Assembly: GCA_032988165.1 (NCBI GenBank) | Contig: JANTQF010000081.1 | Coordinates: forward strand, 62,001-126,000 | DNA: 64,000 bases | DNA from: Emmonsiellopsis sp. PD_33 | Taxonomy: Eukaryota > Ascomycota > Eurotiomycetes > Onygenales > Ajellomycetaceae | Direction: 5' to 3' | Shown here: piece after piece, positions 36,456-49,269 of the stretch | How the letters are laid out: every line of letters starts with the position of its first letter | How positions within the stretch are numbered: the first letter of the stretch is position 1 | Program-made: the position numbers and the translations under genes | The notes under the pieces: model-generated | The model's input: only the letters and a program-made list of their open reading frames with translations | Databases searched by the model: none | What the model was told of the DNA's origin: nothing

Positions 36456-39400
36456 AGTACTAGATTATGAATGAGGGTGTTGCCCTGCATTTAGTCCTGA
36501 ATGCTACCTATTATAGGAGATATTAGAGTCTGCCCTGAGCTTGTTGCATGAGATCATATAGGAGAGCTTATTAGTGAACCTTACCTGCAAGATGCACTAG
36601 ATGGGCTATCATACTAAGTAGGTATTAGTGTAGGAGTTTCCTGCTTCTGAGCACATTGTTTTTCTACCTTACAGTATCATTTTTGAAAGAAGAGAATGAT
36701 TATGTATAGAGTAATAAATTGACTCATTAGTTGCTGTCAAAGAGGATTTCAGAATTTAGAAGCAGCTAAAAAAATGATACATCCTATGTACAGTGCAAAA
36801 GCTTGGTGCCTTCAGGGCTATATCACAACCTACCCCTAGACTTATATTAGACTGGTATAACATAGAGACTTGGTTTCCACACAGTAGGAAGGCTAATTAT
36901 TGTGTAATCCCCAGAATCATCACTTAGAATTAGTAGGCCTAATAACCCATTAGACCCAGTTAGACTCACTAATATGACTATAAAAAAGATTCAATCATCA
37001 TGTCCATATAAGTTATGAATAAAAACAGCTTGAATCCAACTAATTTTTGAATTTCTATACTTAATAACATCCCCTTGTACAAGTATTATCCAATAGGTTT
37101 TATTACTGTATAATAAATAAGCATATAATCAACAGCATCCTAATGAGAATGAGAGATGATACTTAGGTATAAAAGTAATTTTTCAGTAAAATTAGAGTGA
37201 CCTTGGCCCTGGTTCTAGGATGAATGGTTTATTCCAGTTAAGACTGTATACCTATTTTAGTTTTTGAAGGAATGAGTGGACATTTAGAAGGTTTGATATC
37301 TAATTTATTAGAATTCCCAGTATATTCATACTATTCTTTGATGATAGTAAAGATATAAGGTTCACCTGCAGGGATTTCCAGGTATGATCTGGAAAGTTCT
37401 TCAGTACATATAATTTATTAGTTGAAAGAACATCATTGGATTTATAGTCATCAACTCAAATCAGATTAGTCAGAAGGGCAGAATAATATTCATGGATTTT
37501 CCTTAACCTCTCCCTAAGTTCTGGCTGAGAGTCATTAAATGCATCATGAAAAGCAAGCTAAACTGTTCAATGAAAACTCTCCTATTAAAGTAATACCTTT
37601 TCAATATCACAATGATTTGTATGGCAGATCAATTGTTTATAATCTCTATATTTATCCTCCCCTATCAACACATTACTGTTGTTGGCAGTTCTATATTCCC
37701 TGATTTCATCAATATAGTGCAGTTTAATATGCATATTTGGTCAGTTTTTCATTCCAATGAAAAATGCACCTTTTTTCATAGAGAGAGCTAAGTCTTACTC
37801 TGAATCTTCTACTGTAATAAAGATAGAATATTTATTTAACCTGATTGATATCAACATCTGACTCAGTGCTGAGGATGCTCATCAGCTCTAACTTACTAAC
37901 TCTATATGAGAAGGAGCCCAGGCTTATTATACTATATTTACTGCTGTATCTAGGAAGAACTGTAGGTATTAACAAGTAGTAGTAATAATTTATTGGATTT
38001 CTTTTAGATCATGAACAGCTGAGTTATGTGATAGCAAGATTGAATTACTTCTTGTAATTACTGTAAATACATTAATAGTTAAGTTCACTGCTAGAGTACC
38101 AAGTTTTAAGAATGCCAGTGAGAGTACTCTATAGATTTAATCTTTAAGCCATGAACATTTAAGGCCACATCACAATATAAGTGGTATCAGAACAGATGCC
38201 TAAGCATGCTCTTGCAGTTAGTATTTCTCTAGATAGGTAAGAGGTGATTGTAGGTATGCTCATTCTCAGAGAAAAGAGAAGGTCTATAATATTCAGAGAT
38301 ACTCAGTCTTTCTGACTGGAGTTAATACTGATTCTATTAGCACAGAATGAGCTATTTTTGAAATCCCTGAATACTTACTGTGTGTAGGATCAGATGGGAA
38401 GAATGTAACCAGATTTAAACTTAAGTATATCTTAAATAGATAAGAGTTGTTGTTCATTAATTCACTCCTCTACTACAGTTCCTTTCTCTTTATCAGGTTT
38501 GAAGTACTCTCTGCCTGGCATCAGATCTGTTGAGTGTCATGATGATAGTGCTCATTTTAAATGATATTAAATGACAAATTTAATCTCTTTCAGTCCTCAA
38601 TCAGACAGCTCTAATATGAGTATTCTACACTTGAGCCTTTGATACTGGCATTCCCATTCTACTGTGACATGTCACTAATAAATGATAAGTAGGAAGAAAT
38701 GACCTGAATGGTATTACTATTAATATTAATTAGAATGCTCTCACTATCTAACTGTAGGAATCTAGAGGATAAGACTCTGACAGTATCTAGAAAGTTTGTA
38801 CTATATAAACTGAATATCATTATGAATAGGTTATTGCACTTCTTGCATTCAGCTGCACTCAGAGCTAAGATTCAGTACATACTCATTAAACTCTGATATA
38901 TGTTCTGATAGAGGCCAAACCCATCAATAAAAAGCTAATAAGGAAGGGATAATACTTTCTACTCTCCAGTAAAGATATTCTTTAAGAACTCCCTTTTATG
39001 AACTATAATCTTTAGCTCTCTGCATATTAGTGTTGATCTGTAGTATGGCCAAGTAGTGGTTAAAGCCAAATAGAGAACCCTCTGAAGGAAAAGACTAGAA
39101 GTGGAATTCTCAGTCAGAAAGATATTGTTGATTTCATTAAAGATATAATCAATAAAGATGTAGGCTCTAAATAGAATAGAGCTTGCTAGAATGATATTTA
39201 ATATGTTACTCTCAATTAAAATTACTTCATATCAATGGAAGAGTAGATGAGAACTCTGAAAATTAGGTTCTTCTACATTCAGAGTTAAGTACTGCATGAT
39301 AGATTGAATTTGCAAAACAGTTCTATTAAAATATGAGGATGTCTTCTATCTATCCTTTCCAATAAACTGCACTTTGCCCATATGATTGAAGTTGATCTTG

Positions 39401-42400
39401 TCTGATTGTCTGCATGGATATTTATTGTTTTCACACTGATACCATATGAAATTAAAGGGGAAAATCAGTTTACTAATAGAAGGATACAAGGCAAATTTCC
39501 TGAAGTAGTATTTAATTGAGCTTCCCCAGCTATATGAATGCTATAGTTCTATAGAGGAGTCAACAACTTCTGCCATCCCAATGTGCATGTGCTGTTGAAA
39601 CCTCTGGGACTTAACAAGCTTTAACACCAATAAGACCATATTTTGAAAGTATAAGAACATTAATATATAATTGATAAGGCATTTTTCAGCATGAGAGAAT
39701 ATCAGCATCTAATCTGAAGAGATAATTAGAATCTACATGTAGCATAGTGGAAGGATTGAGAACTACACTCTACATTTCTTTTTTAGATTTAACAGTTCAT
39801 TGAGGAGGTTATGAATCAGAGTGATATCCTTCAGAGTCCAGAGAATCTACAGTAATAACTAGTATAGCTCTCAAGATATCTCAGCAGACTCTATTCATAA
39901 AGTAAAGGCTATTATAAAAGGATCCATACAATTCTTATCCTGTTTATGAACAAGAAGCTCTGCAGGGTCATTAACTATGTAAATATAATTAGCTTTACCA
40001 TTGATGTGTGATGAGGTTATTAGATTATTATCTTGAATAGTTGAATTAAAGGAATTAACCTCTTAGACCTCAGAGTTTCTGGCCTCTTGAGCCCCCAGAG
40101 GATGTTCAGATGTGGTATTAATATTATTCATTTTATCCTCCTCAGTCTCAGTATAATGATCCATATTATTATTAATGTCATTATTCATGGTATATTCATC
40201 ATCAGCCAATTTATGAGCTGCCTAGGTAGTGTTTAGGAGCTAATATATTATATTTACTTTCTCATTTAGTTTGTAGAGTTTATTATTAGAGTATGTAGCA
40301 TCTCCATCATCATTGTTTTTAGTGGGCTGGTCAGGTTGATCTATTACCTGATTTTCTAAGTTAAAAAATCAAGTAAATAATTGAATCAGAATATAAATAT
40401 ATACCTCTACATCACCTGGTATGAGCTCTGACATAAAATCCCAAGATCTCATGTTATAATTAAATGTTGAATTATTTATATCAGTATTGATATAGTTTTC
40501 AGAGGTATCCTATGGTAATTTTGAACATCAGCCTCTTGGAGCTGAGTGCTTATTTGCTCCACAAAGGGTGTGTTTTCTAAGATGGTGAAGGCTGTGGATG
40601 GCCATATTATAGATTGAATTTTTTTAGAGGGAAAAGTGGGAAAATTGGAAAAGAAGTATGAATATGATAGCTCTGAAAAAAGAAATAGAGCTAAATGCAT
40701 ACTAAATGTGCCTCTGAAAATAGAGGTTCTAAGTCATATTATCTAGTAGAACTATGAACTTTAATCTTTTTCATTTTCTTTCATTATCTGTAGATTTTCT
40801 TCTTCATCAGATATAATTTCATTTTCATATCATTATCTAGCCTACCTACTACCTAGCTATATCTGCTATTAACTCCTTTAGTTTAGAATTAAGTAGTATG
40901 ATTAGTTTCTATTCCATAAATAAGAACTTTATAAATATATTGCTAATCAGAAGTAGCCTAATAGTCAGAAGGATAGACTTCCTCCTGTGGACCCTGTACT
41001 TACTAGGAGCAGTAGCATATCAATAGAAAGCTAGAATCACATGAGTAGCATATCCTCTAATTCCAATGGATAGCACAATCAGATTGTGTCAGAATCTTAT
41101 GAGTAAATAAATCATGTATGGAAGAGAGATCTTTAATAGTAGATAAGATGATTATATCTCCTTACATTCTCCAAAGAAGTGGATGAACTGGTATTATGAG
41201 TGTTTCAGGATTATAGTTGTAAATCATGTATGTAGACTGCAGCATGGAATAGTACACTCAACAATTTTTGAATGTGAAAATGCAAGATACTTAACTATAT
41301 GAAGATAAAAGTTAACCTAGATACTCAGTGGAATCTAACTGAAAACCCAGCTAAAGTTAGCCATGGGTTAAGATAAATCTGAAGAGGATTAATGGAGGTT
41401 TGATGATAGGTGGAGAAATATAAAATATGAGCTAATTGATAATTCTAGGAGAACATTATTATGATGAGTATAGAAATGGATTTCAGAGATGATGGCTCTA
41501 GATACTAACCTGATTATCAACTATGAGAATCAATAATCAGCCATTTCATATACAGGGTATTTAGCAGGGTCATCAATGAGAATCCAGAGTGCTTATGATC
41601 AGTTGATAAAGCTCTGACTTGAATTGAATAGAAAATATTATAGTGCTGAGCTGTGTAGTTGACACTGTCTATAAGTATTCTAAAGTCAGAATAAACTACT
41701 AACCTATTAGTTTTATTATAGGAATATGTCCAGTGGGAAAAGAAGCTGAATAAAGTCAGCCATTCAGAATGTAGCATGTATAACTGCACTGATGAAGAGG
41801 ATATCTTCCAGCATTTCTTTCAGAGGTTTACTTTGGATAAGTTTCATTAGGTGTTCTATTAGACTGGGTTAATCCTGGACTATGAACAGTCTGATTCCAT
41901 AGAATAATGATATATTAAATGTATATGTTAGTACCTGTAATTCTGGAGATCAATGGCTTATACCTCACCTAGAAATATATACAAATCTTGCTACCCAGAT
42001 TAAGCTGTGAGATGATCTAGTTGAAAGAGATGAGAATAGACATATTCAAGTTAGAGCATGAGATGAAGTTATTAATTTTTAGAATCATATAGCCTCTGCA
42101 GAACAATACAGTGGTGTAGGCTAGAGAAACTTTGTGGAGCTGATTACCCATTAAAAACCTGAAAAGAAATGGAAGTCTAATTCCAAAGTTAAGAAGGCTG
42201 TGAAGAAGAAGATATGCTTTGTCTCTATCTTAGAGTAGATAGAATCTATGACTTTGTAAGATATAATCTATAGCTTTAGATGTGAGATGTAGATTAATAG
42301 CACTAGATGCATTTTCAGAGTATATTTCTCATGTGAAAATCAGGATAAAATGAATCATTGATTGTAGAGCTAAATATATTGAATAGAGAATAAAGAATTT

Positions 42401-43029
42401 AATGGTTTCATTATGAAGAAGACAATTCTAATGTATGGTTAGAGAGAATGCATGGGTAGGAATTTTCAACTAAATAGTCATATATTCATTTTGAATTGCT
42501 TTCTATATATCTTCCATATAGTATTAGTTTAATTTGAGTATATTCATTGCTGCCAGGTAGTAAAATGAAGCATTTGTAAAGCATTCCCAATACCTATTTC
42601 AATGATATGATGGAAGGTGTGGGAAATTACTGCACCTACTCTTTGTTATTGATATGCACTTACTTCACAGATCTATATATATATATTTTAGAGCTATTAA
42701 TAGCTAGTTTGCATGCATATTCTGAAAATAGTGAGGGTTCATATCATATATTATCTTAAAAGACATCAGTATGAGCTCATTTCATAGTTATATTTGAGTT
42801 GGCTGGTTCAGTATATAGAAAATAAAAAGAAATGATGTTGATTTTGGAGGTGAACTAGAAGTAAGTAAATAAAGTGACATATTAGTTACCAGGCAGGGTA
42901 GTCAGATGACATCTGATTCATTATAAAATACCCACTTTTTTCTCTTCCTCTTCCTCTTTCTTTTTCTTCTTCAAATATACAGTTAGAACTCTGATTTTAC
43001 ATTCATCTCTTTCTCCTCCATTGATATAG
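36456..43029. other. AT-rich, CpG-free sequence with unassigned coding-like tracts
   Basis: Parts read as decayed protein-coding sequence. On the minus strand around 37300-37560 a frame reads DSQPELRERLRKIHEYYSAL and YKSNDVLSTNKLYVLKNFPD with few stops. On the plus strand around 42150-42400 another reads KKWKSNSKVKKAVKKK. I could not assign these to a transposon or gene family. No intact gene is present. Confidence 0.45.
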
Positions 43030-44235
43030 ATGTCCTCCTCCCCTCTCTCATTTCAAAATATCAAGTAAGTAATTATTATGCTTGAAGAAGCTTGAAATTT
43101 TAGAGATATGAGAACTAACAACTCCTTTAGAATGTTTTGAATAAAAGCTACCTCTACCTCTATCACCCCTTATAAGATCTGGAGCAGTAAAACTGATTCT
43201 GAATCAGAGGAGAATCCTGAAGCTACTAAGATTCAGAAAGTCTTTATGTGTTATCACTGTATGATGAACTATATCTATCCTAAGAATCTCAATTAGCTCT
43301 ATAATAAGCTCTCTGGGAGTAAAAATGCCTGCAGTAATTGTGTGTGGAATAAAAAAATATGCACTGAGATCTCCATGGAAATGTCAGAGTAGATTGAAAA
43401 TGAATGGGTTTTGCATAATAATTATCTTAATATCTTAAATCCCTTTGTTAAGTCTATTCATGCTAAGAATGTTAATGATCATATGGATACTGTAAAGATA
43501 GAGTTAGTAGAGCTTATCAAAAAGAAGTCTAAAGTTGAAAAGAAGCCTATTATGAGTAGAGAGAGCTTAGTTGTTAGTAATATTAAGAATAGTCAAATGA
43601 AATTTAAAAAGGTCATTATACTGTAGAAAATTGCCTCCAAACTTAAACAGCAACAGAAAATTGGAGAAGTGCAACTCTAGTAGATGGCTAATTTGATTGA
43701 GACAGTCAAGGTATGTGGACTCATTTAATTATTATATTAATATAGCTAATAAATTATAAAATAGGATGTGGGTAAAAATCTAAGCACCATCAGACTTAGA
43801 ATTTAGAACTTGGGAGATGAGGTCTGCAGTCTGGATGTACAGATACAGTATTACCCAGGCTCAATATATTTTATAAATCCTATATGAATGACTCTATACT
43901 AACTAATATCTTATTTATATAGATGAAATGAAAGATAAGTGTAGAAAGTAAGATGAAGTTATCTAATCTAAAGTGCTATTCTCCCCCTACTTACTATAAT
44001 ACTCTAATTAAGAGTTTCAACAAATTTAATACTGATATAAGTCAGAGCCCCTTTCTCCTTATAATAGTACTAGAGACAGAAGACTATCATGAATGTGCCC
44101 ATTCAGTGCCTACTTTCCTTATTCACTCCAATAAACCTAACAATGAGATGGCTGGGGGGGAGGCACAGTTGATTTCAGAGGTCAGAGGAAAGAATGGAGA
44201 TGCTACAAAGAAGGTAGATAGTAAGTTCTTTTAAA
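43030..44235 (+). pseudogene. Degenerate coding region with paired CxxC motifs
   Basis: From ATG 43030 the frame begins MSSSPLSFQNIK. It then runs at about 43190-43700 through MCYHCMMNYIYPKN and NACSNCVWNKKIC, giving two CxxC pairs and a further Cys six residues on. A lysine-rich stretch follows, partly open from 43411 to 43626 (KIELVELIKKKSKVEKKP). GTAAGT after the first 12 codons and GTATGT near 43711 could be intron donors. Stops are TAG/TAA at likely Gln, Arg or Trp codons. The cysteine layout suggests a zinc-binding DNA- or RNA-binding protein, perhaps Gag-like or a transcription-factor-like TE protein. I do not recognise the family. Confidence 0.4.
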
Positions 44236-44419
44236 TTTTTTAGGTTTGAATATGAGGTTTAGTTTCTTTTTCTTTTTTCTAGATAGATAGATAGGGATAA
44301 TACAATGAATGGATGTTCTTTTTAATTATTTCTCTATTCTAAAAATGAAAATATAATGAAATATCAAAGTTCTACCTCAGGGGTGGGTATATACACAGTA
44401 AATCTAATACTCTATAATT

Positions 44420-44830
44420 ATATCATGGCTTCAACATGTAGAATGGTAGCAGGATGGTGTGGTAATTAACCTTCATTGTAATTTACTCTCTGATATATTT
44501 ACTAGAGTATTGTGTCAAACAAATTATTAATGAAATATTAACATTATATTTCAGAGAATAATGGGTATACTGTTAAATTAAGGTTTACTATCATATCATT
44601 ACTCTGACATATAGAATGGTGGCAGGACAGTATGATAATTAGCCTCCATTATAATTTACTCTCTGATATATTTACTAGAGTATTGTACCAGACAAATTGT
44701 TAATGAAATATTAACATTATATTTCAGAGAATGATGAGTATACTGTTAAATTGAGGTTTACTAGTATATTATTACTCTAATGCATAGAATGGTAGTAGAA
44801 TAGAGCAATAGCAGTCTATAATTTCATAGA
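44420..44830. repeat. 173-bp tandem repeat, about 2.4 copies
   Basis: The landmark GAATGGTAG or GAATGGTGG recurs at 44441, 44614 and 44787, exactly 173 bp apart. Each unit contains TTTACTCTCTGATATATTTA, AATGAAATATTAACATTATA and GGTATACTG or AGTATACTG. It lies near the right edge of the second AT-rich block. Confidence 0.88.
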
Positions 44831-45065
44831 ATAGTTATATATTGTTAAAATCCTTTATGATTTTAATATATATAGATCAAAAGCTTTAATATAAATGGAA
44901 TATTAATATTAGATTTTAGAGAATAATGATTCCATAGTAAAATCCACTTTCCACAGTGATATGACAGCTCTGATTTGCATAATAGTGTTGGAGCTGTCAG
45001 AGCACTGTTCTGGCAGACCATGAAAATCTGGTATGGTTGTATTTCAATTTTGAATCTCCTAAGGG

Positions 45066-45658
45066 GCGATGAAAACTGAGCATTCATGAAATAGTACAAA
45101 GATAGCTCTGGATAAACCGAACAGCAACCACCCTGATTGGCTGGGATTTCTGCGCCTTAGATGTGGCGGCCTAGGCTATGGTACAAGTTGGTTGAGGATT
45201 GAACCACTTATGTTTGATGATTTCTGGACTGCTGCTATATAAAGGGCACTCTTCTTGTTCCTGGACCTGGACCATTGCTGCATGCCTTTTGGGGTTTGGT
45301 ACTAACTAAGTGTGCAATTTGCCAGGCGTGGCTTTGGCTTCGATGTTAAACTGCGCATATAGAGTGATAATTAGATATGCGCATCTGCTGGCTCCCACTA
45401 ACTGGATGGATGAGCAGCTGCATAGTTTCCGACATTTTTGATTAATTCCGTGCGTAGTACTCCGTAGTAGTGAGTCTCTTCAATGGCCAGAGAAAGACGA
45501 GAGAGAAATAGGGGCAAAACTTGACTGCCGAAAAAGGGCGGACGATAGAGACCTAAAGTGCAGGCTTGGCATGGACCTGGCTCGAGAGCCGCAATCTCGG
45601 CGAGAGGAAGTGAGGAACTTTGAACTTTGACAGACATCCTTTGCGCACCACCGTCTCA
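45066..45658. other. Block edge and promoter region of ATP11
   Basis: The first CpG after the AT block appears at about 45066 (GGGGCGATG). A TATATAAAG lies at 45236-45244, about 420 bp upstream of the ATP11 ATG, too far for a simple promoter unless the leader is long. The palindrome-like 9-mer TACTCCGTA lies at 45458-45466. Confidence 0.5.
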
Positions 45659-46822
45659 ATGGCATCGATTCGAGCTCCGGCAGTGAGGAATATCATAGGC
45701 GGCAGCGGCCCGCTGCTCAGAAACGTCCAGAAAAGATGGGCGCAGGTCCATGATGTGCGCTTCCTTGCCACACACCACGAGCCCGATCGTGTGTTGGACA
45801 AGTACAGGGACAAGCTGCAACGCAAAGCCAAGGAGTAGGTATTCGAAAGTTTCCCGTGATGCTTCAATTGATAACACTGTATCGTATTTGGCTAGTGCGG
45901 ATGCTTATGTTGAAAACAAATCTGTAGGGAGGGCCATACTTCAATCTCGGCACTGAAGGACGCCTATCAAGACAAAATTAAAGACCTCCGCACCAAGGCA
46001 GAGACCATTCCTCAACCTCTCCCTTCCACCTCGCAAATTCCCAATGCCGGTCAAACGACGACTTCACTGCCCCCGGCGCAATCTACACAATCAGCCCCCT
46101 CGCCTGCCTCAAAGCCATCCAGTCAAACTCCTGGAATAAAGCCCCTATCCGCCTACCTTGACATCCCCAAGATACTCACCCTTCCTGCCAAAGAAATCGA
46201 AACCCTTTGGCGTCTCCGACATGCGGCGAACTCCCAATCGATTTGCGCTACTGTTCCGCTAGATACTTACCTCCGCATGGCTAACACGGCACGACAAAAC
46301 CCCCAATTTGTGCTACCACTCCCCAGAATTTCCGATACAGCTCCCGAGTCCAAGGACGTGAAGGAAGCCGACCGCGACTCCGCTTACTCCACGAGTACGG
46401 GAGCGGATATACATTTCCTCCAATGGGGTTTCCACCCTCCGGCTACTGCCGCGGCACCGCCCCCAGAAGTCCCCAGGGCCAATCCCAGTACACTTAACAC
46501 CCACACATCTACTGTGATATTCACCCACTTGGCTGCGTACAAGCTCCACGGAGCGTACGCACAACCGCACACAATAATTACGCATCACCTTGACCTCGCG
46601 GACGAGAAAGGACTGGTCCTCCTGAACGGGACGGTAGTGGCGGATCGCGGAATCTCTGTGGAGGAAGCGAAGTGGCTGGTAATGTGGCTCCAGCGATTTT
46701 ATGACTGGGGAGTTGATGGAAAGCAGGCCGGAAGGAAGTCTGAAATGCTGCGGATGTTTACCCAGGGCGACGTGCAGGGGTTCAAGTTGGAGGAACTAAT
46801 GGAGGAGGTTGAAAAAGTATAG
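45659..46822 (+). CDS. ATP11: ATP11, mitochondrial F1-ATPase assembly factor
   Basis: Two exons, 45659-45834 and 45928-46822, encode 356 residues. The 93-nt intron has a GTAGGT donor and a CTGTAG acceptor, and the split codon restores Glu-Glu-Gly-His. The first 30 residues (MASIRAPAVRNIIGG...) are basic and Asp/Glu-free, as in a mitochondrial presequence. The mature part shows the ATP11 family blocks: DKYRDKLQRKAKEEG, SALKDAYQDKI, PLSAYLDIPKILTLPAKEIE, LWRLRH, LQWGFH, and FTHLAAYKLHGAYAQPHT near the C terminus. A Pro/Ser/Thr-rich linker lies around residues 80-130. ATP11 binds free F1 beta subunit in the matrix and prevents its aggregation before alpha-beta hexamer assembly. The next gene converges from the minus strand. 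Confidence 0.88.
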
Positions 46823-47466
46823 GTTCGAGGACGTGTTGGAGGATATAGTACGCGTAACATAGCATGGCTTGTACGATAGAGGCTGGGACTTTTTAGGTGT
46901 TGGAAAAGAATTATATTCATAGATTGTAACGAAACATGTTTTGGGTGAAACGGAAATACTGAGATGGCTAGGAATACTTGTGGATTCCTCTATCTCTATA
47001 GCAGGCTAGATTGCTAGTAAAAAACCTGGGCGCCGGGTCATGATCAATGTACTGTTTTTGAGGTTGGTGGAAGGCTAGATATTTTAGGACCTGAAACATA
47101 AAAGGGTATCTTGGACATTAAATCTAGCACGCACAGAGAGGGCTACGTGGAAGAAAAACAGGGGAAACGCCAGTAAAACCATACACCGGAAAAGATACGC
47201 AGAAATGGACGAACTCTTGTAATGAGGAGGACCGGAAGGAAAGCTGGATTCGACTTTGCCAGCCGAGATGGTGTGTAGATACGGTTTTTTTTCTTTTTTT
47301 TTTTTGGCACAGGGCGGGGGTATGTCATGTTGGAAGAGGGCGTAAGACACCGAGGAAGTAAGTGGTGTTCCTGTCAATGAATGGGGAGGTCCTTCGTTCG
47401 GACGGTGGCCTTTAGATGCTGCAACGCTGAATGTCCGTAGCCGAAATGTTTGATTGCCAAGTGGGT
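46823..47466. other. Intergenic region between convergent ATP11 and Bem46-family genes
   Basis: It contains a long T run at 47285-47304 and no coding signal beyond overlapping low-complexity frames. It most likely holds both 3' untranslated regions. Confidence 0.55.
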
Positions 47467-48606
47467 TCAGTCCTCAATAACATGATCGACAACAAACGAG
47501 TGAATGTGGTCGAAATATCCCGGCTCGGCAACAGTATCATTGTGCTGTCCGTTCGGGAATGTGCGCCAAACTTTGGTTGTCGATTTGCAGATGGAAAAGA
47601 GCTGGGCCATATGTTGGGGACTAGGCGAGGAGTATGTTAGCAGCATGTTTGGTTTGAATGGGGGTAAAAAAAAAAAACCAAAAATAATACATACGGAACA
47701 ATCTCATCCTTTAACCCACTTAAGAACAGGATCGGAATGTTTGAAATTTTTGGTAGAATATCTTCGCTGGTCCAATACTGGTGGCACAGACGAGTCACGT
47801 ACTTGGCCGCAGGGAAAATGCTGAACGAAGACGCGATTAGCAAATAGGTTTGTAGAAGACTATTTAAGGAACCCGAAGTCGAGTTATGAATACCTTGGGA
47901 TCATTTTTTTGACACTCAAAAAAGTATTTTCGAGTATCAAGCCCCCAATATCCCCCTGCTTTTGGTTTTTCGCGGTTAAATCAATAGCTACCGCCCCGCC
48001 GATACTTTGTCCGTAAATCAGGATTTTTGTTTCACTCGTTTCCGCACGTTGGCGGATATAGTCTAACCCAGTCTGGGCGTCTATCTTCAGGCCTTGTTCG
48101 TCTGGTGTCCCCGTTGACTGGCCATAACCGCGATATTCCAGCATCAGGACATTGCAGTTGAGGGACTGCTCCAGGATTTGCGCGATAGGGAGACGATGGC
48201 CAATGTTCCCAGCGTTGCCGTGAAACATGAGTAGGGTGAACTTAGGTTTGGAATGACGCTTGTTTGAAGGCCGGATAAAGAGCGCAGCAAGGGATTCGCC
48301 ATCAGGGGTGGGGATTCGCAAGTCTTCATAGTCAGTCATTCCAAAGTCGGAGGGCTTGGGAACTTCCGTCCGCGAACCCAAAGGAACATTGCGTGGGTAA
48401 ATTATTTCGCTTGAAAAGGTAGCTATCAGCTAAGGAAGCAAGCAATGGCATACCGCGAGGACTTACTTTTGTTTGAAGTACAGCATACCACTGGCAAGAA
48501 TGGCCAGACCAGAAGATGCCAGCACTGGCAACCGGAGAAACTGCACCACGTTTCCAGCCATTGACGAGATATTCCAGGAGGGCGGAGGCGGAGGGGACTC
48601 TGACAT
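47467..48606 (-). CDS. bem46: Bem46-family alpha/beta hydrolase, membrane-anchored
   Basis: Four exons on the minus strand (48467-48606, 47894-48409, 47695-47820, 47467-47620) encode 311 residues. Introns of 57, 73 and 74 nt use GTAAGT, GTATTC and GTATGT donors, and CTAAC branch points are visible in two. An N-terminal hydrophobic segment (about 20-44, LRLPVLASSGLAILASGMLY) anchors it. The hydrolase fold shows NEIIYPRNVP, FHGNAGN (oxyanion region, about 110-115), LEYRGYGQS, the nucleophile elbow GQSIGG (Ser182), SGLKDEIVP (Asp257) and PNGQHNDT (His287). Those three residues form the catalytic triad. It matches fungal Bem46 and animal ABHD13 in length and motifs. The substrate is not established; family members are linked to the ER and plasma membrane and to polarity. 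PRE3 is divergently transcribed from the other side of the promoter. Confidence 0.88.
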
Positions 48607-49269
48607 GTCTATCACACTGAAGAGGGACGGGAACTGAAGGCCGGGGTCGGTTTCCTGGCGTTTGAGAGGCGCTCGTAGACGTGGGGAAGGGCGATAAGCT
48701 AGGGGAGATTAGGGGTGGAGGATCCTAGAGGACAGGCGGCTGGGGAGATGGTAACTTTTAAATCGCCGGCAACACCGGAGCTCCACGGGAGGAATGACGT
48801 CTGAGAGAGAGGCAACGGGAGCCGACACCCGCGCGATGGATGAAGTTTGGCATCCCATACAGCGCCGGAGAGTCGAGGTGGTCACAACGGCGGCTGCGTG
48901 AAAGGACAATACGGTAAATTACGGCCTTCCCCGCGCCAAAGCCATACCGTCATTCTCGTAAGCGGTAACAGGCGCCAGACGAGCTGCCGGCCAATCATAT
49001 GCACCCAATAGCCGGCGCTAAGGACAGCTGCCACGCCATTCCCGATTGGGCGCAACGCGTGGGATCTGCTGCCTCATCAACATCGCTGATGATTGTTTGC
49101 TGTGAACAACCTCTGCTCGTCCAGCTTCTTTGACCGTGAATTACTCCCATTACAGCCCTCCTCAAGCTGTATCCCTTTCTCCCCGTCTTCGAACCCCTTC
49201 CTGTTGAACCGTTTCTCCTCGCATCCACCCAGAATCTCCCTTGACCTCCCCCATTCCAGCTTATCCAAC
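48607..49269. other. Shared promoter region of the Bem46-family gene and PRE3
   Basis: About 660 bp separate the two divergent start codons. No TATA box or known proteasome control element (GGTGGCAAA) was seen. The open frames here overlap each other and lack features. Confidence 0.5.

Noticed and set aside
45553..45867. A 104-codon frame antisense to ATP11 exon 1
   Set aside because: It is a shadow of the ATP11 coding sequence.
47084..47377. Minus-strand 97- and 61-codon frames between ATP11 and the Bem46-family gene
   Set aside because: They depend on a poly-T/Lys run, have no domain, and lie where two 3' untranslated regions meet.
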